Assembly (NCBI RefSeq): GCF_032104385.1
Contig: NZ_DAMCHJ010000001.1
Coordinates: 124,001-188,000, forward strand
Direction of reading: 5' to 3'
Origin: Tissierella sp032104385
GTDB taxonomy: Bacteria > Bacillota > Clostridia > Tissierellales > Tissierellaceae
Length of the DNA: 64,000 bases
The position numbers and the translations under genes were made by a program. A model generated the notes under the pieces. It did no database searches. It was not told the DNA's origin and saw only the letters and a list, made by a program, of their open reading frames with translations. Below, one piece after another: positions 34,080 to 43,905 of this stretch (positions within the stretch are counted from its first letter, which is position 1; every line of letters starts with the position of its first letter).

Positions 34080-35336
34080 TTAAATTTTCCACGAGGATAC
34101 CTTATTTCTTCCATATCTTTTTGATAAATAAAGAGCAGCATCTGCATAGTTGAAAAATTCATTTATATTTATCCCGTCCTTAGGAATCATACTTGTTACA
34201 CCAATACTTGCAGTTTGAAATTCTCCTATTGGTGAATATTGATGTTCTATTTTGGCATTATTTATAGCTGATAAAATATTATTTCCTGCTTCTTCTGCCT
34301 TGGTAATATCCAAATCTGGAAATAGAATTACAAACTCATCTCCACCATATCTACAGACATAACCTCCATGTTTCGATGATTCCTTTTCTAAGATTTCTCC
34401 TATATTTTTTAACATATTGTCTCCTGCAAAATGCCCATAATTATCATTGAATTCTTTGAAATAATCTAAATCTATGAGCATTAAGGACATATTTTGCCCA
34501 TACATTTTTGCCTTCTCCCACAATTCTACAAATATTTGATTGAATTTTCTTCTATTAAATACACGAGTAAGATCGTCTATTCCAGAAAGATATGTTTCTT
34601 TCTTTAGGTCATTATGTACTTTTCTCATATACCAATACAAGGAAAAAGATAGTAATCCAGCCATCAAACTTACTGCTATATTAATTGTTATTACTTGATT
34701 ATATTTATCTCTTACTTTTCCAATCTCTTTTTTATCCATATCAATGCCTATTAATCCGATATAATTACCTTCAACCGTATAAAATGGAATATAGGCATAA
34801 ATATATTCTTCCAATTTATCCTTCACTATTTTATAGGCTGGAGTTTTTGTTTTTTCAACTTCCCTAAATAATTCATCAGACATATCATATCTAATTATAT
34901 CCTCATAATATTCTCTATCCTTTGCATAATCTATTCTAGTTTCAATATTATAAACTGCATCTAGTAAATAAATAACTTCTTTACCGTATTTCTTTTCATC
35001 TTCTTCCAATCGTGATATTAAATATATATATTTAATATCAGAAATATCCATTACCTTTTTAATGTTTTTTTCAAACTCTTTATTTATTTCACTATCTAAT
35101 AATTCTTTAAAGGTAATTGATTTTAGATATAGATAATCTTCATTACTCAATTTTACTGTATTAGCAATATATGTGCCTAAAGTAATAGCATTATTGCCTA
35201 TTTCATTCTCCACATAGGAATACATTCGATAATTTGAATAGCTAATTACGATTATAAATATAAAAACCCATAATAATATAAGTATTTTAAAGCAGCTTCT
35301 AATATTATCATACTTTTTCAATCTCAATTCTTCCAT
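34080..35336 (-). CDS. Membrane-bound diguanylate cyclase (GGDEF)
   Basis: About 418 residues. An N-terminal helix (about 20-40), an extracellular sensor region (about 45-195, Cache-like, ending in the FYTVEGNYIGLIGIDMDKKE stretch), a second helix (about 218-240) and a C-terminal GGDEF domain (about 255-418) with RYGGDEFVILF intact. It makes c-di-GMP from two GTP. An RxxD inhibitory site is not obvious. I take the ATG at 35336. Two earlier in-frame ATG/GTG codons fall within the AAAGGTG ribosome site, so the exact start is uncertain. Confidence 0.88.
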   Translation of the reverse strand: MEELRLKKYDNIRSCFKILILLWVFIFIIVISYSNYRMYSYVENEIGNNAITLGTYIANTVKLSNEDYLYLKSITFKELLDSEINKEFEKNIKKVMDISDIKYIYLISRLEEDEKKYGKEVIYLLDAVYNIETRIDYAKDREYYEDIIRYDMSDELFREVEKTKTPAYKIVKDKLEEYIYAYIPFYTVEGNYIGLIGIDMDKKEIGKVRDKYNQVITINIAVSLMAGLLSFSLYWYMRKVHNDLKKETYLSGIDDLTRVFNRRKFNQIFVELWEKAKMYGQNMSLMLIDLDYFKEFNDNYGHFAGDNMLKNIGEILEKESSKHGGYVCRYGGDEFVILFPDLDITKAEEAGNNILSAINNAKIEHQYSPIGEFQTASIGVTSMIPKDGININEFFNYADAALYLSKRYGRNKVSSWKI

Positions 35337-35569
35337 AAGTTCACTCATCACCTTTAAATATATTAGATATAAGAGCTGATTTTAATTATACCATATCTTA
35401 GGTATTTAGTCCTATTTTTTATTTATTTTTGCATTGATCTGACTTTTTTACTAAGCAATCTTCTGAATCCTTTATATTAACATAATCTTCACAACTGTTT
35501 TTTCATATGATATAGTATTTATGTTATAATTAAATGGACATTTATAGTTTAAGGCCGGTGAAAAATACA

Positions 35570-37078
35570 ATGAAAAGAAAAACAGCAATGAAAAAATCAA
35601 CATTATATATTATTTATTTTGGGATAGCTACTAAAATCTTGTACTTTATCAAAGAAATCCTTACTGCCTCAAAAATAGGAGCCAACTATAAGATGGACTC
35701 CTATTTATTAGCCTTTAGTACAGTCATGCTTTTTACAGGGCTTATAAGTGATGGAATAATCATTGCAATTATACCTTTATTACAAGAAATACAGGAAAGA
35801 CATGGAATAGAAAGAAAAATAAATTATACTAATAATTTAATAAATATTACAATTCTATTTTCTTTCATTATCATCCTAATAGGATTTATAGGAGCCCCTT
35901 GTATTATTGGAATCTTTGGTCCAGGGTTTAAGGGGGAAGAATTAAATGATACAATTCAATTATTTAGAATAGGTCTGCCCATTATATCTTTATCTTGGTT
36001 AAATGCGATCTTTGGCGGATTTTTACAATCCGTACATTCATTTAAGGGTGGTCCTAAGGGAAGGTTTGCAAGTGGTGTTTTATATATAATCTACTTATTA
36101 TTCTTTGCAAAGACTTTTGCACTAAAAGGATTTATGCTTGTTGGAACCATAGCAGGTATTTTTCAGATATATATATTTAGAAAAGGACTTAGAGCAAATG
36201 GATTTAAATATAGTTGGCATTTTGATTTAAAGGATAAATATATAAAGAAATTAAGATATTACCTGATTCCTATAATTGCTGGTGTTGGAATTAATGAGTT
36301 AAATACCTCTATTGATAATGCAGTAGCCTCTACACTCTCTGTAGGTAGTATTGCTGAGTTAAGCTACGCAAAAGGAATAATGAATCTATTCTTAGGAGTA
36401 TTTATTGCAGCCATAGTTACAGTTATATTTCCAGTATTATCTGAGGATTATAATAAAGATGATGAAGAACATTTTAAAAATGAAATAAGGAATGGAATGA
36501 AACTCCTAACAATTATATCAATACCCGTATCTATTATATTGATAATTATGTCAAAGCCAATAGTTAGAATAATCTTCCAACGAGGTGCCTTTGATGTAAA
36601 TGCATCAATTTTAACATCGAAAGTATTATCATATTATGGATTTGGATTGGCAGCTATGGCAATTATTCCATTGATTACAAGAGCTTATTATTCAATCCAA
36701 GATATGAAAACTCCTGTATTGATTAGTTTAGTTGCTTTAGTTTTAAATACAATTTTAAACTTATCACTTTCTCCAATTATGGGAATTGGTGGGATTGCAC
36801 TAGGTACAAGCATTTCTATTATATTGGCTCTATTATATGGAATTTTTGATTTAAATCAAAAATTACAAATTATAGAAGGTGAAAATTTAAAAGATATCCT
36901 ACCTAAAATTGAAATTGCAACATTAGTTATGGCAGGCACTGTGTTTTTAGCTCATATTACAATTTCAACCCTATTAAATGATTTACTTTTAGCAGATATA
37001 ATAGATGTATTATTATCTACAATTATTGGAATAGTTGTATATGTTACTGTATATAAAGTTTCACCTGTAAAGGAGTAA
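35570..37078 (+). CDS. murJ: Lipid II flippase MurJ (MviN family)
   Basis: About 502 residues and 14 predicted membrane helices of the MOP superfamily. Family features are the KILYFIKEILTASKIGANYK start, FGPGF loop, the SIDNAVASTLSVGSIAELSY stretch (family N-x-ASxL region), and RIIFQRGAFD, the best-known MurJ motif. It flips lipid-linked peptidoglycan precursor. An in-frame ATG at 35534 lies only five bases after TATAAT (35524-35529) and so would be at or before the transcription start. I therefore take the ATG at 35570. Its ribosome site is weak (AAGG or CGGTG). Confidence 0.85.
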   Translation: MKRKTAMKKSTLYIIYFGIATKILYFIKEILTASKIGANYKMDSYLLAFSTVMLFTGLISDGIIIAIIPLLQEIQERHGIERKINYTNNLINITILFSFIIILIGFIGAPCIIGIFGPGFKGEELNDTIQLFRIGLPIISLSWLNAIFGGFLQSVHSFKGGPKGRFASGVLYIIYLLFFAKTFALKGFMLVGTIAGIFQIYIFRKGLRANGFKYSWHFDLKDKYIKKLRYYLIPIIAGVGINELNTSIDNAVASTLSVGSIAELSYAKGIMNLFLGVFIAAIVTVIFPVLSEDYNKDDEEHFKNEIRNGMKLLTIISIPVSIILIIMSKPIVRIIFQRGAFDVNASILTSKVLSYYGFGLAAMAIIPLITRAYYSIQDMKTPVLISLVALVLNTILNLSLSPIMGIGGIALGTSISIILALLYGIFDLNQKLQIIEGENLKDILPKIEIATLVMAGTVFLAHITISTLLNDLLLADIIDVLLSTIIGIVVYVTVYKVSPVKE

Positions 37079-37109
37079 AAGATAAAATATATATTTTGTA
37101 TTGATCAAG

Positions 37110-37139
37110 AATGGACAAGGCAGCTAATCCTTGTCCATT
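37110..37139. terminator. Bidirectional terminator between murJ and the psuG-like gene
   Basis: Arms AATGGACAAGG / CCTTGTCCATT with an 8-nt loop between convergent genes. Confidence 0.85.
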
Positions 37140-37918
37140 TATTTTGTTAATTCATTTGCCCAAATACTATTTTCAATTAATGAATTTAATTGTAACTCAG
37201 AGGATTTGCCAAATGAAAGCCTATCTATCATAGCATTTGCTGCGGGATGGTAATATTGTCCTCTTTCTTCCGCTTCCTTACCTGCATTTTTAGCTTTTTC
37301 TATTATAGTTAAATCTTTTAATCTAATTTCATTTGGTATAGGATTTAATAACAATGTTTTTCCTTTTAATGGTTGTCCACTGTATTTGCCTGTAAGTTTA
37401 ATTGGTTTATCAGTTACCATAAAGCCATCTATAGTATCTGTATCTTTACCCCATATACTGACATCATGATCCAATAACCATTTAATAGTTGCCTCTATAT
37501 CTATAACATCCTTTGGTGAAGTAGCTATCAATATTACATCCATAGTTGCTATGGCAGGTAAATCTGCACATAGCTCTTCTCCTATAATATCTCCAATGCC
37601 ACCCATTCCGGCAGTTACTGCAATATGAACCCCTCTTTCCCTTGCTGCCATCATAGTTCCAGATGCAGTTAATGCACCGCTTACACCATTATTACATGAT
37701 TCTATAAAGATATCCTTATCTATACGTATCAATTCCTCAGCCCTATTTCTAAATCCAATAAATTCTTTTATATTTCCTATTATTACTTCTCCTTTATCTA
37801 TCCAAGCTATACATTTATGTTCCCATGGCCATAATTCAACAAGAGTTTCATTATCAATGGATTTTAATCCGTGGGTCAATAAAGCAGTTTCTACAAGAAA
37901 TTTAGTTTCTATATTCAT
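37139..37918 (-). CDS. Pseudouridine-5'-phosphate glycosidase-like enzyme (PsuG/IndA family)
   Basis: A 259-residue protein related to PsuG (about 310 residues), missing part of the N-terminus. The family core is clear: ASGTMMAARERGVHIAVTAG followed by MGGIGD, then SPKDVIDIEATIKWL, where the Lys aligns with the catalytic Lys of PsuG, and YYHPAANAMID near the end. PsuG cleaves the C-C glycosidic bond of pseudouridine phosphate to uracil and ribose 5-phosphate by a lysine-linked ring-opened sugar. Last gene of the nucleoside-importer operon, 15 bp after the activase. Substrate could be another C-nucleoside or related phosphate. Confidence 0.8.
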   Translation of the reverse strand: MNIETKFLVETALLTHGLKSIDNETLVELWPWEHKCIAWIDKGEVIIGNIKEFIGFRNRAEELIRIDKDIFIESCNNGVSGALTASGTMMAARERGVHIAVTAGMGGIGDIIGEELCADLPAIATMDVILIATSPKDVIDIEATIKWLLDHDVSIWGKDTDTIDGFMVTDKPIKLTGKYSGQPLKGKTLLLNPIPNEIRLKDLTIIEKAKNAGKEAEERGQYYHPAANAMIDRLSFGKSSELQLNSLIENSIWANELTK

Positions 37919-37933
37919 TAAATCTTCACTTCC

Positions 37934-38773
37934 TTAAACTAATATTATTGATTTAAATCCGTTATTAACTGCAATTGTTTTTAATTTTTTCATTTCTTCA
38001 TCATCAGGAGGTTCATGGTTTGAAAACTCCTGACGTACTCCGAAGGATCTATATCTTGTTATCCTATATCTAATATCTTGATTTTCTAAATATGGCTGCA
38101 AAAGCTTTGTTATACTATCTATGGTTTCATAATTATTAATACCTTTAATTACCACCGTTCTAATTTCATATAGCTTACCTAAACCAGCTAAATACTTAGC
38201 ATTTTTAATGACTTTATCATTATATTGTTTTGTAATAGAAAAATGTTCATCCCTATCCATAGCCTTTATATCCAGAATAAATTTGTCAGTTGTTTCTACT
38301 AATTCTTTTTCCTCTGATAAATCCAATCCTCCATTTGTATCTACAAAATTAGTTAGACCTATTTTATGAGTTTCTTTAAATAGCTCTACTAAAAACTTAG
38401 ATTGCAGAGTACATTCGCCGCCACTGGTTGTAATTCCTTTGATAAATGGTCTATTGTACTCTATTCTTTTCATAATATCTTCTACAGTCATATTATATAT
38501 TTTAGGTGATGCATCATATTTACATGTTTTTATACAAGTATCACAATCTACACATTTGGAACTATTCCATATGACTTTATTATCAATTGTATCTAGTGCA
38601 TTCTCTGGACATTTTTCTATACATTCTAAACAATCTATACAGTGATTTATAGTTTCTGGATTATGGCAGTAAAAACAGTTAAAATTACATCCTTGAAAAA
38701 ATATTGCAGTCCTATTCCCAGGTCCATCTACTACACTCATATCTATGATTTTATTAATTTTAGCCCTATTCAT
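37934..38773 (-). CDS. yjjW: YjjW-like glycyl-radical enzyme activase (radical SAM)
   Basis: A 279-residue radical SAM activase. The SAM cluster motif is CNFNCFYC and an inserted ferredoxin-like segment has CIDCLECIEKCPE and CVDCDTCIKTCKY for two more clusters. TTSGGECTLQ is the GGE motif. Such enzymes abstract a hydrogen from the glycyl-radical site of the partner. It overlaps the YjjI-like gene upstream by 8 bp, so they are co-translated partners. Start ATG at 38773. Confidence 0.9.
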   Translation of the reverse strand: MNRAKINKIIDMSVVDGPGNRTAIFFQGCNFNCFYCHNPETINHCIDCLECIEKCPENALDTIDNKVIWNSSKCVDCDTCIKTCKYDASPKIYNMTVEDIMKRIEYNRPFIKGITTSGGECTLQSKFLVELFKETHKIGLTNFVDTNGGLDLSEEKELVETTDKFILDIKAMDRDEHFSITKQYNDKVIKNAKYLAGLGKLYEIRTVVIKGINNYETIDSITKLLQPYLENQDIRYRITRYRSFGVRQEFSNHEPPDDEEMKKLKTIAVNNGFKSIILV

Positions 38774-40289
38774 CTGTAGTCCTTACCATTCTGTCCAATA
38801 TATTATGGTCTAAAATCTGTTCTTTTCCATATCTGATATTGCCATAATTTACATGGAGACCATTTTTAAGTCTTTCAAGATCAGATTTTTTAACCAAATA
38901 TCCGCTTACTCTGACTAAATCCCCATCCTGTCTATATGCTGAAAGATACCTTGCCCCAACTTCAAAACCACCTTTAAATATATCTAAAATAGCCTCAGAA
39001 TTATTTATTGCTGTACTGTCAAATGGAAAATGATCACTTACTCCTGAAGGAAAATATTTATGGAATAAGCCTGAATGTCTTAAATGAGCGTATATGGGAA
39101 GCTCTTGTCCATTGGCTATTCTAACTCCTGCTGTTGTTTCCGCTGTTGATTCTATTTGGGCATGGAGTAAAAAACGGTTATTCATTGCTTTTCCGTATTT
39201 ACTTTTGAAACTCTTCACCCTATTATCTATGAATTCCATTATTTCCAGCCCTAATTTATTTGCTTCATCATCTTTTCCATATACAAATGACTTTCCTTGA
39301 ATTTTCATTAAATGTGTAACACATTCATGCATACCAACTATACCAAACATACCAACAAATCTATCAAGCTCAATAAAACCTTCTGTTACTAAAAAATTGG
39401 TTTTGAAAAAAGTGCTTTCCTCCACTAGAAATCTTATTTTACTTTCCATAAAATTACATAATACATCTATGGCATAGGGTAAGTTCTTTTCAAAAAATTC
39501 TTCTATGGATTCTGAATTAAAAGCTACTTTATTTAATTTAATCTTTGACAATGTAAAAGCCCCTCCATTAGATGGAAGTCCGTTAAAACAGCTTGCTATA
39601 CCGTAAGCATCTCCAAAATCCTTCTTAAACATTTTATCGTTGGCAAAGGCAGGGTTAGCACATATAAGAGAGGATTCTATACATTTAACAGCAAAGCTAT
39701 CAGGAGTTTTCTCTTTATCATATAATAATGTCATATTAGGAATGGCATTTTGCAATTCCTTTTCTAAGTCGATGATTATATTACCTGCCAATGTTTCTTC
39801 CGGACCTATATTGGCATGGCAAAAACTATCATTTATTGTTCTGTCTAAATGAATTAAAAACCATCTAATCTGTTCCCTTGCCATTTCTTCATCCTCAATA
39901 TATGAGTCTAACAATTTGTCTATCCTTCCTACAAAGACTGGATAATTGCTAAAGGACGGTACATGATGATAAAATATTAGCAGTGAATTTATTGCTTCCG
40001 TTAAAGTCTTAGCCGGCTTTAATCTTAGAAAATCACAACCTTCCTCTAAAAGTTTTTCATAATTTGGCAGTATATATCGGGGAGTAAATGTAGCATGTCC
40101 TTCACCAAGGTCTGATATTATGTCCTTCTCAAATAATTCAAAGTATTCATCACCAACCCCCTCTGGATATGGAAGCTGATTTTCTGCTATTTTTGCCAAT
40201 CTTGATACTATCTGTTCATAGGTTAAGCTAGGGTTTTTTATCTCCTTTAAAACATCTTCTTTTGTTTCACATATATTTTTATATATCAA
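38766..40289 (-). CDS. yjjI: YjjI-like glycyl-radical enzyme
   Basis: A 507-residue protein of the YjjI family (E. coli YjjI is about 516), shorter than pyruvate formate-lyase. The C-terminal glycyl-radical loop is LVRVSGYLV. The thiyl cysteine is probably in YGIASCFNGLPSNGG. The family's reaction is not established. In E. coli yjjI-yjjW lie beside deoCABD; here they lie in an operon with a nucleoside importer and a PsuG-like enzyme, which argues for a role in nucleoside or pentose breakdown. Start taken as TTG at 40289 after GGAGG. The GTG nine bases upstream overlaps that site. Confidence 0.88.
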   Translation of the reverse strand: MIYKNICETKEDVLKEIKNPSLTYEQIVSRLAKIAENQLPYPEGVGDEYFELFEKDIISDLGEGHATFTPRYILPNYEKLLEEGCDFLRLKPAKTLTEAINSLLIFYHHVPSFSNYPVFVGRIDKLLDSYIEDEEMAREQIRWFLIHLDRTINDSFCHANIGPEETLAGNIIIDLEKELQNAIPNMTLLYDKEKTPDSFAVKCIESSLICANPAFANDKMFKKDFGDAYGIASCFNGLPSNGGAFTLSKIKLNKVAFNSESIEEFFEKNLPYAIDVLCNFMESKIRFLVEESTFFKTNFLVTEGFIELDRFVGMFGIVGMHECVTHLMKIQGKSFVYGKDDEANKLGLEIMEFIDNRVKSFKSKYGKAMNNRFLLHAQIESTAETTAGVRIANGQELPIYAHLRHSGLFHKYFPSGVSDHFPFDSTAINNSEAILDIFKGGFEVGARYLSAYRQDGDLVRVSGYLVKKSDLERLKNGLHVNYGNIRYGKEQILDHNILDRMVRTTDE

Positions 40290-40304
40290 TATATACACCT
40301 CCGT

Positions 40305-41231
40305 CTATTGATTATCTATTATAGGCTTCCTGCTAAAATTCTTTAAATTGCTAATTATTAATACTAAAATGACTACTACAAATGGCATCATCTGCAATAA
40401 TTGGGTAGGTACTCCAAATGATGTCAAGGTAAGGGTTATTGCATTTGTATAAGCAAACAACATACCTATAAGGGCAGCTTTTAAAGGATTCCCCTTCCCC
40501 ACAAGTATAGCTGCAAAGGCTAAAAAACCACGACCTGCTGTCATATTTTCAGAAAACATACTTAATCCTGATAAAGGCATATATGCACCTCCTAGTCCTG
40601 ACATTACACCCATAATAATCAATGCTAACCATCTATACTTTAATATATTTACTCCTGAGGTCTGAGCCCCTAACTCATTGATTCCAATACCCCTAAGCCT
40701 TAATCCAAAAGGAGTTTTATACATGACTATAGTTCCAATTAATATAGAGATATATGCTATATATACAAGTATAATTTGATTGTTTAATGCTTTATTGATA
40801 TATGGAATTGACCTTAAAATAGGTATGTCTATAGGTTGAAAATTTACAATTTGAGGACTATGAAAGAAGCCCCTTACTTTAAATATTTTAGTTAATAACA
40901 AAGTAGTCATTGCCCAGGACCCAAAATTAAGTGCTATACTTACAATCATTGGATTTGCATTAAAATGAAGGACAAATATACCAAAAACTGCAGCAAGGAT
41001 TACCCCTGCAAGAATAGCAAGAAAAGTACCTATATATGGACTTCCCCATAGATAACTTCCCCATGCAGCAAAGAATGCTGCTGAAAGCATAAAGCATTCA
41101 AAGGCAATACAAAATGTTCCCGTTTGCTTACTGAATGAGCCACCTATACTGGTCAATATAATTGGAGTACTCAATCTAAATGTAGCTGACCATGTTACAG
41201 TTCCAAATAATATTTCCATTATAGTCAACAT
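40305..41231 (-). CDS. Nucleoside-type ABC permease (NupQ/YufQ-like)
   Basis: A 308-residue BPD_transp_2 permease with about eight to nine membrane helices, containing GINELGAQTSGVNILKYRWL and AGRGFLAFAAILVGKGNP, typical of YufQ/NupQ. It pairs with the preceding permease, overlapping it by 7 bp, and with the Bmp lipoprotein and double ATPase. Family members import guanosine and other nucleosides. Start ATG after GGAGG. Confidence 0.88.
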   Translation of the reverse strand: MLTIMEILFGTVTWSATFRLSTPIILTSIGGSFSKQTGTFCIAFECFMLSAAFFAAWGSYLWGSPYIGTFLAILAGVILAAVFGIFVLHFNANPMIVSIALNFGSWAMTTLLLTKIFKVRGFFHSPQIVNFQPIDIPILRSIPYINKALNNQIILVYIAYISILIGTIVMYKTPFGLRLRGIGINELGAQTSGVNILKYRWLALIIMGVMSGLGGAYMPLSGLSMFSENMTAGRGFLAFAAILVGKGNPLKAALIGMLFAYTNAITLTLTSFGVPTQLLQMMPFVVVILVLIISNLKNFSRKPIIDNQ

Positions 41232-42322
41232 ACTGAAGAGCCTCCTTTATAATTAATCTTCTTTAACTTTATCTTCTCTTTCCATTTATTAAATAAATTA
41301 TCATAATCAATAGAAACAAATAATACAAATAGCATTTGAATTATAATGACTACAAGTCTATTTAATGTAGTCATTCGTTCCATATGCAATGCTCCTTGTT
41401 TAAGAGCCCCCCATATAATGGATACAATTATTACTGCTATTGGGTTGTTATTTGCTATACGGGTTATCATTATCCCATCCCAACCTAAATTATTGCTGAA
41501 ATTAGGTGTAAATCTATAATAGGAACCAGTTACCTCTATACCTCCACCCATTCCAGATATTAACCCTGATATTAGAAAAACCAGTACAAAGGATTTATTG
41601 ATATTTACTCCACCCATTCTGGCAAAATTTATATTATGTCCTATTTGAGTAAATTCATATCCTTCTAAGGTATATTTATAGATAAATGCTATGAATACCA
41701 AAATCCCCAAAGCTATAAATATTCCTGTATTGGCAGTAGTACCTTTAATGATTGTAGACAGTCTGGCAGTCTTAAATATCTGAGGCGTTGTTATAGATGC
41801 AGAGCCATTAGCAGATTGCTGACCTCCCATTATGACCCACATGGTTATATATTCCGTTAAATATTTTGCTATGAAATTAAGTATTAGAGTTGTTACAAGT
41901 TCATTGATTTTAAAATACATTCGGATCAATGCTGGTATTAACGCATATAACATTCCCACTATAGATGCAGCTAACAAACATGCTATTATATGTAATCCAT
42001 GAGGTAATTCCAAGGAATATCCAATTACTGCTGCTGATAAGGCTCCCATATATAGCTGTCCTTCAATACCTAAGTTGGAAACTCCTGATTTAAAGGCAAC
42101 TGTAGCCGCTCCTCCTACCATTAGGCTAGATATAACCCATCGAATTGTATTCCCTATATTTATCTTGCTTCCAAAGGCACCTTCTATAATATATCCTACG
42201 GCTTCCAGAGGATTTTCTCCTTGGACAGCAATTAGAATACATCCAAATAAAAGTGTTAATATAATGGATATACTATATCTAAATATAGTTCCATTCACTT
42301 CCCGACTCATCTTAAATTTCAT
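41225..42322 (-). CDS. Nucleoside-type ABC permease (NupP/YufP-like)
   Basis: About 365 residues, BPD_transp_2 family, with NLGIEGQLYMGALSAAVIGY and GYEFTQIGHNINFARMGGVN, characteristic of NupP/YufP. I take the ATG at 42322 after GGTGG; it overlaps the end of the ATPase gene by 11 bp, implying coupling. Forms the heterodimeric channel with the next permease. Confidence 0.88.
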   Translation of the reverse strand: MKFKMSREVNGTIFRYSISIILTLLFGCILIAVQGENPLEAVGYIIEGAFGSKINIGNTIRWVISSLMVGGAATVAFKSGVSNLGIEGQLYMGALSAAVIGYSLELPHGLHIIACLLAASIVGMLYALIPALIRMYFKINELVTTLILNFIAKYLTEYITMWVIMGGQQSANGSASITTPQIFKTARLSTIIKGTTANTGIFIALGILVFIAFIYKYTLEGYEFTQIGHNINFARMGGVNINKSFVLVFLISGLISGMGGGIEVTGSYYRFTPNFSNNLGWDGIMITRIANNNPIAVIIVSIIWGALKQGALHMERMTTLNRLVVIIIQMLFVLFVSIDYDNLFNKWKEKIKLKKINYKGGSSVC

Positions 42323-43841
42323 AGACTTCACCACCTAGCATCATAAGACCTATCTGCTCTTCTGTTAAGGCTCTGCTGTTTTTATGTTCAATTATTGATC
42401 CATTATACATTACTAATATCCTATCAGAAAGCTGCATTACTTCATTGAGTTCATGACTAATTAATAATATCCCTACTCCTTCTTTTGCCATCTCAATTAT
42501 TCTCTTCCATATAAATTCAACTGAACCAACATCAATTCCTCTAGTGGGGTCTTCAATAATCAGCATCTTCTGCTCCTGTAAAAATTCACGTCCCACTAAA
42601 AGTTTCTGTACATTACCTCCAGAAAGGATTTTTACCTTATCCTCTATACTTTGAACTTTTACTGCATAGTCATCAATTATTTTGTTGGTAAATATATTTA
42701 TATCTTTATAATCAAGTAAATGCTTAGTCTTAAAACCTTTGCCCCTATGGTAACCCATTATTGCATTTTCCCATATAGTCCCTTCTTTATTAGTACCTAC
42801 AGAAGATCTGTCTTGAGCAATATAACCCATTCCCATCTTACGCCTTTTAGCTATTGTATTATCTATTACATTTTCTCTGCAAAATAGTATTTCTCCATCT
42901 TTATTATAGTTTGATAGACCAACCAATGCTGATACTAGCTCTGTTTGCCCTGAACCAGCTATTCCAGATATACCTACTATCTCTCCTCCATGTACATTAA
43001 AACTCACATTTTTAACTCTTGTTACTCCTGAAGAATCTTTAACTGATAAATTTCTAACTTCTAGCACTGTATCTCCAATTTTAGGTTCTGGTTTATCAAC
43101 TTGCAATATGACTTCTCTGCCAACCATAAGTCTGGCTAATTCTAATTCATTTGTATCCTTGGCTGACAAAGTCCCTGTCACTCGACCATTTTTTAAGACT
43201 GTAATATCATCAGCAATTTCCAGTACCTCTTTCAATTTATGGGTTATGAGTATTATTGTTTTTCCTTGAGCAATTAAAAATCTTATGGCATTAAATAGAC
43301 CTTCTACTCCCTGTGGGGTTAATACAGATGTCGGCTCATCTAATATTATAATATCAGCATTTCTATATAAAACCTTTATAATCTCTACCTGCTGTAAAGA
43401 AGCAACAGGTAATTCATCGACCTTCGCATCAATAGAGATATTGAATTTATATTTTTTACATATCTCTTCCACTCTTCTTCTAGATTTCTTATAATCTATA
43501 AAGATTCCTTTTTTCTCTTCAAATCCCATTATTATATTATTCAGAACTGTCATCTCAGGAAAAACCATAAACTCCTGATATACCATTCCTATTCCATGTC
43601 CAACTGCATCTAAAGGATTCTTAAAATTTACCAACTCCCCATGAACATATATCTGTCCGCTGTCGGGACTTTGAATATTGGTTAATATATTCATCAAAGT
43701 ACTTTTCCCAGCACCATTTTCTCCAATTAATGCATGTACTGTACCTTGTCTGACTTTAAAGGTAATATTGTCATTAGCCTGCAAATCTTTAAATTTTTTA
43801 TTAATATTATGCATTTCCAATACAAATTTATCTTTATTCAT
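42312..43841 (-). CDS. Nucleoside-type ABC transporter double ATPase (NupO/YufO-like)
   Basis: A 509-residue protein with two ATPase domains. Domain 1 (about 1-235) has IGENGAGKSTLMNIL, LPVASLQQVEIIKVL and IIILDEPTSVLTP. Domain 2 (about 255-509) has ISGIAGSGQTELVSAL, a degenerate P-loop, KILSGGNVQKLLVGREF and LIIEDPTRGID. This tandem layout is typical of the Bmp/Nup and sugar importers. It follows the lipoprotein gene after a 64-bp gap with a hairpin. Confidence 0.92.
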   Translation of the reverse strand: MNKDKFVLEMHNINKKFKDLQANDNITFKVRQGTVHALIGENGAGKSTLMNILTNIQSPDSGQIYVHGELVNFKNPLDAVGHGIGMVYQEFMVFPEMTVLNNIIMGFEEKKGIFIDYKKSRRRVEEICKKYKFNISIDAKVDELPVASLQQVEIIKVLYRNADIIILDEPTSVLTPQGVEGLFNAIRFLIAQGKTIILITHKLKEVLEIADDITVLKNGRVTGTLSAKDTNELELARLMVGREVILQVDKPEPKIGDTVLEVRNLSVKDSSGVTRVKNVSFNVHGGEIVGISGIAGSGQTELVSALVGLSNYNKDGEILFCRENVIDNTIAKRRKMGMGYIAQDRSSVGTNKEGTIWENAIMGYHRGKGFKTKHLLDYKDINIFTNKIIDDYAVKVQSIEDKVKILSGGNVQKLLVGREFLQEQKMLIIEDPTRGIDVGSVEFIWKRIIEMAKEGVGILLISHELNEVMQLSDRILVMYNGSIIEHKNSRALTEEQIGLMMLGGEVYEI

Positions 43842-43862
43842 ATCCCTATCTCCTTGATATGC

Positions 43863-43894
43863 AAATATAGGAACGATTAAACGTTCCTATATTT
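43863..43894 (-). promoter_or_regulatory. Intercistronic hairpin after the bmp gene
   Basis: Arms of 13 nt (AAATATAGGAACG / CGTTCCTATATTT) with a 6-nt loop. There is no T run on the minus strand, so it probably protects the 3' end of an abundant lipoprotein mRNA or partly attenuates transcription. Confidence 0.65.
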
Positions 43895-43905
43895 AAAAAA
43901 TATTA